Source: Aspidiotus rigidus (Eukaryota > Arthropoda > Insecta > Hemiptera > Diaspididae). From it: DNA of 64,000 nucleotides. A model generated the notes under the pieces. That model searched no databases. It saw nothing but the letters and a program-made list of their open reading frames with translations, and was not told where the DNA came from. The stretch spans positions 868,001 through 932,000 of the forward strand of contig JAVHKY010000014.1 in the NCBI GenBank assembly GCA_035079385.1, in the 5' to 3' direction. Below are positions 56,900 through 64,000 of this stretch, piece by piece. Made by a program: the position numbers and the translations under genes. Position 1 is the stretch's first letter, and each line of letters starts with the position of its first letter.

Positions 56900-58994
56900 A
56901 TCCATCAAAACGCATAATTGGACGTCTTTGTACTCTGTGAAGGAACCCAATGCGGCTGCGCAATATTTTCAGGATACTATGAACGGATTAGTTTTTCCTC
57001 ATGTGCCGACACGGCGGAGTAATGATAATAACAGACATATGTACCCCCCTTGGTTTACTACAGAAATTATTCGAACAATCAAGGCTAAGGAGAGAGAACG
57101 ACGTAAACTACGTAAGAAGAAGAGAAATCAATGTAGTGACACCATTTATCGATCCCTGAGAGCAACTTCTAAGAGACTAATTCGAGCGGCGTACAATGCA
57201 TATTTAAACAAAACCGAAGAGAATCTGGGGGTTAACCCGAATGCTTTCTGGAGGTTCGTGAATCAAAAAACCGCTTCAAGAAATATGGCGGCCATTAAGG
57301 TATTCGATGGTCAAACGGTCACAGATACACAAGAAATAGTAGCTAAATTCGCGCAACACTTCTCGTCCGTTTATGTACATGACACCACAGATGATCCTCC
57401 TTCAGACTGCGGTGTCTCGGTTAGTGGTGGCGACGTGATCAATATATCAGAAATACGGAAACATCAGGTACTTGAGGCCTTCAGACGGCTCAAACCGAAA
57501 AGAGCATTAGGACCTGATAAGATACCAGCCTATATTTATAAGGGATGTAAATAATTTTTAGTGGAACCCCTCACATATATATTCAATCTCAGTATCACAT
57601 CCAATACCTTCCCGGATATGTGGAAAATCGCTAAGATTACACCAATCCCGAAAAGTGACGACAATGATAATATCCGAAATCATAGACCTATATCTTTGTT
57701 ATCAATCCCAGCTAAAATAATGGAGTCTACAATACATCTAATAATTTATAGTCAAGTTGAACAACGTATGTCTCCTTATCAGCACGGTTTCCTCAAATCA
57801 CGAAGTGTCACCACTAACCTGATAAATTTCACAGAATATATAATGGCATCATTTACCAGGGGGGAACAAGTAGATACGATTTATACGGATTTCCGGAAAG
57901 CGTTTGATAAAGTTAACCACCGACTATTATTGCAAAAAATGGATTTTTTAGGCTTTTCGGACAAAATTATACATTTTTTCGCATCGTACTTAGAAAATAG
58001 GTCTCAATACGTCGGATATGGAGGATATGAGTCGGATTTGTTTGACTGTCCGTCCGGTGTTCCTCAGGGGTCGAATCTGGGACCCTTGCTCTTCCTTCTC
58101 TTTATAAACGATATTACAGGGGTCCTATCCTCCTCACAGATTCTTCTGTATGCCGATGACATAAAATTGTTTAAATCAGTAACGACAGAGTATGATGCAT
58201 CGGCACTGCAAGCAGACTTGGGTGCGTTAGTCTCCTGGAGCAAGGCAAACTGCCTACCATTCAACATAGAAAAATGTGAAAAGGTGACATTTACTCGTAA
58301 GAAGATGAACGTAATAGAGTACGACTACTCGATGAATGAAATGAGTTTGCGCGTCGTTGACCAAGTACGTGATCTTGGTGTTATAATGGATCGCCGTTTG
58401 CGCTTCGATCTGCATCTTAATCGATTAATATCCAAGAGTAAGAAAGCGCAGGGTTTCGTGATGCGAAATACTAAGGGTTTCAGGGATATTCGCACCTTTC
58501 TGATATTATTCTACGCATTTGTACGATCGAATATGGAGTTTGGAGTGTTAGTGTGGAACCCTGTTCTTAAGAAATATTCGGATAAACTAGAGAGTATACA
58601 ACGTCGGTTTCTAAAGTATACATATTCGAAAATATTCTCGTATTATCCATTCGAAATCGAATATAACGAATTATTGCAGGGTTTTGAAATGCAGTCTTTG
58701 GAAAGTCGACGCAAACTCATAATGCTGACCCATTTGTATGATATACTGCACGGGAACAAGGATTCTGCATTGCTCCGGGAGATTGGCTTGCGAGTGCCAC
58801 GGTCAAACGCAAGACTTGTAGAGACTTTTTATGTAAACAGTCGACACAAAGGGCCCTTAAGGCATTCGTATCTGACAAGAGCTTGTACCCTTTACACCGA
58901 TTTAGAGAGAAAGGCACAGGAGGTTGAATTAGATATCCTCTCCCAGGCAGACAATGATTTTCGATTGGCATGCCGGGACATTCTGTTTTTGTGA
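56900..58994 (+). pseudogene. 5'-truncated LINE ORF2: RT with one premature stop
   Basis: The open frame enters without a start codon (NWTSLYSVKEPNAAAQYF) and is broken by one TAA at 57552, with the second part open to 58994. RT landmarks follow in order: 'RALGPDKIPAYIYKGCK', FPDMWKIAKITPIPKSDD, NHRPISLLSIPAKIMES, FRKAFDKVNHRLLLQKM, SGVPQGSNLGPLLFLLFIND, and LLYADDIKLF with the catalytic YADD. The thumb and C-terminus ('LGVIMDRRLRFDLHLN', FYAFVRSNMEFGVLVWNP) are those of Jockey/CR1-like elements. Endonuclease and ORF1 are missing. There is no RNase H. Only one disabling change in about 2 kb implies recent insertion. It lies directly beside PLE4. Confidence 0.88.
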
Positions 58995-59103
58995 AAGAAT
59001 ACAGTGATACTTCTGCGGTTGCACTTCTGTGCTACCGAATCTCAATTGGCGTTGAGTCTTTGAGACGACTGGTCATGCTCGTGTGTGTGTGTGTGTGTGT
59101 GTG
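58995..59103 (+). repeat. LINE 3' UTR and (TG)n
   Basis: About 85 bp of 3' UTR is followed by (GT)11 at 59081-59102. The repeat could be the LINE's 3' tail or part of the flanking element; a similar (TG)n is at 62389-62428. Confidence 0.5.
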
Positions 59104-59626
59104 CGTCTGTGATTCATACATTGGTCGGACACATACGTGATCCCTCACCGACACTGGTCGGACAAAAAACGTTGGTAAGACATAGGGGTAGTCCGACCTT
59201 CGTTTCAGCATCGATTCCCGATTCTGCCGTTAATTTCACGCGGGAGGTGTTTGAGAATTTTGCTTCTGAAAAAAGTCCGAAGAAACTACGGATGACGTTA
59301 TTTTTTACACTTCACACCTCGGTGTATCGGGGCCTCCCCCAGTTGAAAGTTGGTAGGACCATTTTTGTTTGTCAAATGTCACGATTGTTGTTCGGACTTC
59401 TCTATGCAATGTTGCCAATTATAAGGTGTCTTACCAACGCACATAAGAGGTGACCGCACATAAGAGGTGACCGTGAAAGATTACTAAAGGAGAGGACGTC
59501 CAGGTAAATTCAAAAAGCAATAACAACGTGCATATTCATACCTCTCGCGTGCATATTCATACCTCCCGCGTTGTCTGTTTCTATCTTCGAAAACTTCTGA
59601 AGTTACCGTCATACTCATACTGCCGT
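59104..59626. repeat. 'ggtcgga' motif region
   Basis: ttggtcggac, actggtcggac, ttggtaagac and gtagtccgacc recur in 59120-59200; similar words (gtccgaccaa, agtccgac) pervade 61470-62400. A 16-bp unit cataagaggtgaccg is duplicated at 59442-59472. No gene seen. Confidence 0.4.
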
Positions 59627-59744
59627 CCAATATTTAATTGACGTACATCACAAATCGCGATTCGCAGAAATAGGCGTTTTATTCATGGAAGAAAGATACC
59701 TCCCTACAAAATGCGATTCGTGACGTACGTCAATTAAATATTGG
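59627..59744. repeat. Palindromic MITE
   Basis: ccaatatttaattgacgtac pairs exactly with gtacgtcaattaaatattgg. The inner parts (atcacaaatcgcgat / atgcgattcgtgac) pair imperfectly. Confidence 0.85.
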
Positions 59745-61246
59745 ATTGCTGAAAACTCTGTTCTCAAATTCCGAACGTGGCGCAATGTGAAAGATAAGGT
59801 ACGAAACACATTTTTAAATAAAAATCGTTAATGTTGAATAATTTTTTTCAAATAATTTTCGTTTCTTTTTTCAAAACCAATTTTTTTTTCTTTTGTTTTT
59901 TTCTACTTCCTATGTGCGCATCTTACTTTGTCGCACTAAAATATTGTTCTTCTGGGTACCTATTGTATCTAATTCATAGAATTAAACTCAGGTACATTAT
60001 TTTTTTATATTGAGGACATGCAAAAATTTGTAGATGTTCAATTTTCTTTCATTAAAAATATTCAAGAATTCATATTTTTTCATCTCTATCAAAAAAATAC
60101 TCTTCGGCTTTTATTTCACATCCCCGGATTCTTGCCTATTGGAAAGTGCTGTAAGTATAAATCAATTTTCCATTAAGTCACATACGTAATAGGCTAATGC
60201 TTTCAGAGTACAAGCCAACAAACTTGGTTACACTCAAATTTTCATAAGGAAATAAGACCCTAAATTTGAAGATATTTCAAAAGAAGTTGATTTTTCTAGA
60301 ATGAAGAGATTCTCAGCTTCATTTTACACAATTATTTTATCACTCTTCTTCAGAATTCTTGACAAAATCATCAATTAGATTTTTATGAGAAGTATCTTGC
60401 AGAAAAGCTGGAAGTTTCATTTTCACACTAATGAACTTTTTATTCTACACACAAATCAACTTTTTCTGAAATACTTTCTAATTTTGAAGATGTCTCATTT
60501 CCTTATGGGAATTTGTTTTTCAAAATGCATGATTTTGCTGTAAATAATAATGAAACACTGGTTTACCGGATGAATAATAATATTTGTTTCAATTTCTAGT
60601 CGAGGTAACGTATTATTTTGAAATTGAAGTCAGTTTTGCTATATTTCAGACTATTCTTGAATGAAAAAAAATTACGTGAGATTTTCTGAGACTCCCCCTC
60701 TCTCTTACGTGAGATTTGGTGAGGTTTGACTGGACCCCTCCCTCTAAATTCCTAACGTAAATTATGGACGCCCTCTAAGCTACTTTAAATGAGACCGAGA
60801 ATTAACACAAACTTGATTAAGAAAAATAGATTGACAAAAGGCTTCGATTTTTCAACGCGCGAAAAATTAATGAATTCACGCCAAAAAGAAATGGGAATCC
60901 AAGTATTTTTATTGGAAGAAACACGAAAATATATTGAGAGCGAGAAAATAAACTGGGTGTACAAGTAAAAAAATGATCTAACGCGATTGCGCGGTAAATA
61001 TAATCAAACACGCCGAAGTGATTTTTTTCTTGACGCAAAGGTAATTTGTTCCTAACAGGTAATTATAATGTTATGAAAAACTGAAAATAATATTTTGTAG
61101 GAAATTACACTGAATTCTACATACATTACATGAACAAACAATAAGATTTTGCACATTTCGCTGCGTAGAGGGGAAAGAAGTTTGTCCCTAAGCACAGAAG
61201 AACAAACGTTCCCTTCTCCCTCGTAATTTGTAGCGTAACAGGTTCT
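59745..61246. other. Intergenic, no gene seen
   Basis: Homopolymer-rich AT sequence with no recognisable ORF. Confidence 0.35.
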
Positions 61247-61376
61247 GCTGTACAAAGTAGAATTGATGTATATCCATATCGACGATCTGCGAAAAAGATA
61301 TCCTTCACATATGAAAAAAATAACCTTTTTTGCTGATTGTTGTTATGGATATACGTCAATTCTACTTTGTACGGCA
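61247..61376. repeat. Palindromic MITE related to 20808-20934
   Basis: gctgtacaaagtagaattga pairs with tcaattctactttgtacggc, and tgtatatccat with atggatatacg. The tacaaagt-a-aattga end is shared with the nucleotidase-intron MITE (tacaaagttaaattga). Confidence 0.85.
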
Positions 61377-61469
61377 GGGTTGCGGGCGCGTCTTGCGTTG
61401 AATCGAGTATAGCTGTGAAAGTATCATCTTTTCTACTTGCAGTTGTATGATGGGGATGTGGTAGTTCTA

Positions 61470-62240
61470 AGTCCGACTACATGTTCGCTAATACATGCGA
61501 GGTGTGAAACTGACAAATGACATTGCTTAAGGTCAAGTCCTACCAGCTAACAATGGTCACGTGGGTGGAGGGGTGTGGAATGTGGGTCCGATCAAAGTTA
61601 CTGAAATTTCCACTCAGTACTTTACACACCCATTGGACAAGTCCTACCAACTCTCAATCAGCGCCCGCAAGGTGTGAAATGGGAGTCTGATTGAGGTTAC
61701 TAAAATTTCTACTTGATACTTCACACACATTTCTGACAGGTCCTACCTACTAACTGTTGGTGTCTGCAAGGTGCGAAATGTGAGTCCGACTAAGGTTACT
61801 GAAATTTTCACTCAATACTTCACATATGCTTTTCACTAGTCCTACCAACTGACAGTTGATGTCCAAGAGGTGTAAAAGTGAGTCCGACTAAGGTTACTGA
61901 AATTTTCACTCAATACTTCACACATGCTTTTCACAAGTCTTACCGACTAGCAGTTGGTGCCCAAGAGGTGTAAAATATGAGTCCGATTAACGTTACTAAA
62001 ACTTACACTTGCACACACATTTGATAAATGATATTGGCAACGTCGCATTGAAGTCCTACCAACTTACCATAGGTGCATATGAAGTGTCCAATATGAGTCC
62101 AAATAACGTCAGTAGAATGTTGAGTGTGCGTCCGACCAATGTTCAAGTCCTGAAAATTTTACACCCCTATTTTGACACACACAGAGTCCTACTAAACTAC
62201 CATTAAGGTTAAGTTACAGTCTTGCAAATCTACAATGTGT
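61470..62240. repeat. ~99-bp tandem repeat array
   Basis: gagtccga(c/t)ta(a) or variants start at 61584, 61683, 61782, 61880 and 61979 (spacing 98-99). Each unit carries aaggttactgaaattttcac, acttcacacatgc and cctaccaact-x-x-cagttggtg. Flanking units at both ends are more decayed. Not coding. Confidence 0.9.
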
Positions 62241-62388
62241 AAAGTAAATCTGACTCCACGAAACTTTATGTTTGACAGGGAGGAAGAAGGAGAGATACAA
62301 ACTGTTTTCTTACTAAAAAAATTGGAGGAGTTTTTTTGGGTCCGACCAACACGCTACTCATGTCTTAGTCCGACGAAAATACGCGACA

Positions 62389-62389
62389 C

Positions 62390-62440
<51 letters not shown>

Positions 62441-62560
62441 CGCGGCCACTTTCCATTTTATTTTATTTTTTGTTTTATGCAATTTTTTTTTTTTTTTTTT
62501 TTTTCATCTTATTTTATTTTATTTTATTTTATTATTACTATTTATTTACTTTTTTTGTTT
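62389..62560. repeat. (TG)n, poly(T) and (TTTTA)n microsatellites
   Basis: A TG run at about 62389-62428, a T run at about 62481-62505, and ttttattttattttatttta at about 62510-62540. Confidence 0.9.
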
Positions 62561-62744
62561 CTCGTAATTAGAGACAAATTAACATGGATCGATCTCTTAA
62601 GGGTGGTGTCAGCGGTAATTGGCTCCCAGGCTGTTGTCGGCACCACCCCAAAAAATAAACAATATATAAATAAATAAATAAACACCGTCACTCACCCCTT
62701 CCTCAACTACATCATCATGAACCTTCATTAGGGAGGACAACAGA

Positions 62745-63270
62745 CACGATCCGCGATCGTCGTTTGCGATAGATCAGTCTCCCTTTCCTGGGAAAGTTCG
62801 CCCTCCAATTGGGTCGGGCCCTTCGCCTGTTTGGCTTCAGACTCGCGTTTTACAACCCTACCACAGTCAAGAGGTTGTTTGCAAGGCTGAAGGACCCCAT
62901 ACCCGTTGATGAGAGGAGTGGTGCTTATAAGTTGGAATGTAGGGATTGTGGAGGCTTTTATATTGGTGAGACCAGCAGCCAAATGAAAGTTAGAGTAGCT
63001 GAGCACCTGAAGTCTTGGAAGAAGGGACACTTAGGGTAGTCAGCTCTTGCTGATCATTTAATAAACAGTGGCCACAGCTTCCGCGAGGGATCCGAAACGC
63101 TCCTCCATAAGGAGAATTCCTACCGTAAGTGCATTGCCCTCGAGCATTTAGAGATAATGCGTCACCTCAACATCGATGGTATCACTGTACTCAACTCGTA
63201 CCTTCCGGAAGATGGCCTGATTGAACTGGCTTATGATTCACATCGCGATTTCTCGTTTGGCCAATCTTAA
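62745..63270 (+). pseudogene. PLE5 plus-strand fragment: GIY-YIG end
   Basis: The fragment starts in the linker (FPGKFALQLGRALRLFGFRL), then 'RLKDPIPVDERSGAYKLECR', GGFYIGETSSQMKVRVAEHL, a stop after KKGHLG, ADHLINSGHSF and the C-terminal tail to a stop at 63268-63270. The GIY of the core reads GAY, and a stop lies within the domain, so it is dead. The linker also has a TAG near 62770. Confidence 0.8.
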
Positions 63271-63334
63271 TACCTTGTTTTTCTCTTCTGTTCGTCAGTT
63301 GCTTTCAGTTCAGGCTTGCCACTCCTCTCGGCTA

Positions 63335-64000
63335 GAGGAATACAAATAAAGTTTTTATCGTGTCAGTATTATAATATGCCGGACGGAACCCGCCCAATTT
63401 CAACAAAAACTTACCCAAGTCAGGAAGTCTAATCCAACGTTTCATTCTATCTAGGTGAGAATCCCTGGGGAGGGAGGCGGTAGAATCGAGGCTTTTTCTG
63501 GTAAGCCTCCTTCGGACCATTAGGTCGATATCCACCCTCACTTGATTCACTCTAGCCAGGTGTTTAATTGTTCTTAATTCCTTTTGGAAGGCGTCTTGAC
63601 TCAAAGGAATATGAGTGAGGCGATGGATCAAGTTATTGAAGGTAGCGATCTTATGTGCTGCTGGACAGAAGGACGACCCGTGGATTGTAATATCGGTCGA
63701 CGTTTCTCTTCTATAAATTCCAAATTCATGGACACCATCTCTAACGAAAATGGACAAATCCAAAAAATCGATTAATGAGCCACCAACTTCCAGGGTGAAT
63801 TTTACGGACGGCTATTGGCTGTTTAAGTGAGTGAGAAATTCACTGAGGAATTCCACTGGACCGGACCACGCACAAAGTATTTCGTCCACATATCTTTGCC
63901 AGTAAAAGGCATGATTCAACAGCACCTGGCCTGAGGAAAAAACGACGGCTTCCTTAACGAAGTTGAACGAGGAACGCAGGGAATCTGTTTTATGAGTCAA
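63335..64000 (-). pseudogene. PLE5-type minus-strand fragment: RT C-terminus, runs off the window
   Basis: The minus strand reads YWQRYVDEILCAWSGPVEFL at about 63910, then 'FGIYRRETSTDITIHGSSFC' and the linker SLDSTASLPRDSHLDRMKRW, and stops at TIKTLFVFL where homology ends. The endonuclease is missing. VDE replaces VDD at the catalytic motif. It faces the plus-strand fragment tail to tail across about 65 bp. It continues past 64000. Confidence 0.8.

Noticed and set aside
59085..59453. 122-codon ORF starting in (GT)n
   Set aside because: Begins in a microsatellite and shows no conserved residues.
62235..62677. Cys-Val repeat 'proteins'
   Set aside because: They are translations of the (TG)n microsatellite.
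1..64000. tRNA, rRNA or snRNA genes
   Set aside because: I found no cloverleaf with intact A and B boxes and no rRNA or snRNA core sequence by eye; a covariance-model scan would be decisive.

Overview
This is nuclear DNA from an animal, most likely an arthropod. Genes are split by short AT-rich introns with GT/AG borders. Intergenic DNA is AT-rich and crowded with retrotransposons (Penelope-like, LINE, Bel/Pao) and short palindromic elements. A decayed mitochondrial cytochrome b fragment needs TGA read as Trp. A sap-feeding hemipteran such as a scale insect is my guess only; nothing here proves it.

Host genes lie mainly in the left half. (1) 2.5-6.6 kb, plus strand: a seven-exon SMYD4-like TPR/MYND/SET protein. 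The splice model is phase-consistent at 630 aa. (2) 7.66-10.05 kb, minus strand: two tandem paralogous two-exon fragments of an unrecognised small gene. (3) 18.3-21.85 kb, minus: a nine-exon secreted 5'-nucleotidase/apyrase-family protein. (4) 22.7-23.1 kb, minus: an unrecognised 130-residue ORF. (5) 27.8-30.6 kb, minus: a seven-exon secreted histidine acid phosphatase. (6) 30.6-31.2 kb, plus: a small three-exon Cys-containing gene whose ATG is 7 bp from the divergent phosphatase ATG. Genes 3 and 5 read as intact frames, yet both have lost key catalytic residues (GNH to GSH and GHSG to GNSG; RHG to RNG). They look like retained pseudoenzymes.

Mobile DNA dominates the rest. At 1-1140 is a deleted Bel/Pao LTR element. 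At 9-17 kb there are LINE tails, a 42-bp minisatellite and a 382-bp triplicate. At 23.6-26.1 kb there is a dense cluster of short inverted-repeat elements. At 35.35-38.88 and 40.89-44.17 kb two different Penelope-like elements (PLEs) each form a head-to-head composite: a long copy joined at its 5' end to an inverted 5'-truncated copy, the pair flanked by one 11- or 12-bp target duplication. Between them is a hAT relic with 8-bp duplications and a nested palindromic element.

At 45.2-49.0 kb a LINE is interrupted by a repeat-rich insert and abuts a third PLE type. The cytochrome b fragment (50.1-50.95 kb) lies between degenerate repeat arrays. At 55.5-56.9 kb a PLE carries a base-precise internal inversion, followed by a long LINE reverse transcriptase ORF (56.9-59.0 kb). 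The right end has a 99-bp tandem array and a tail-to-tail PLE pair. The most notable points are the PLE composites with clustered breakpoints near the RT catalytic YVDD, and the two predicted catalytically dead phosphohydrolases.
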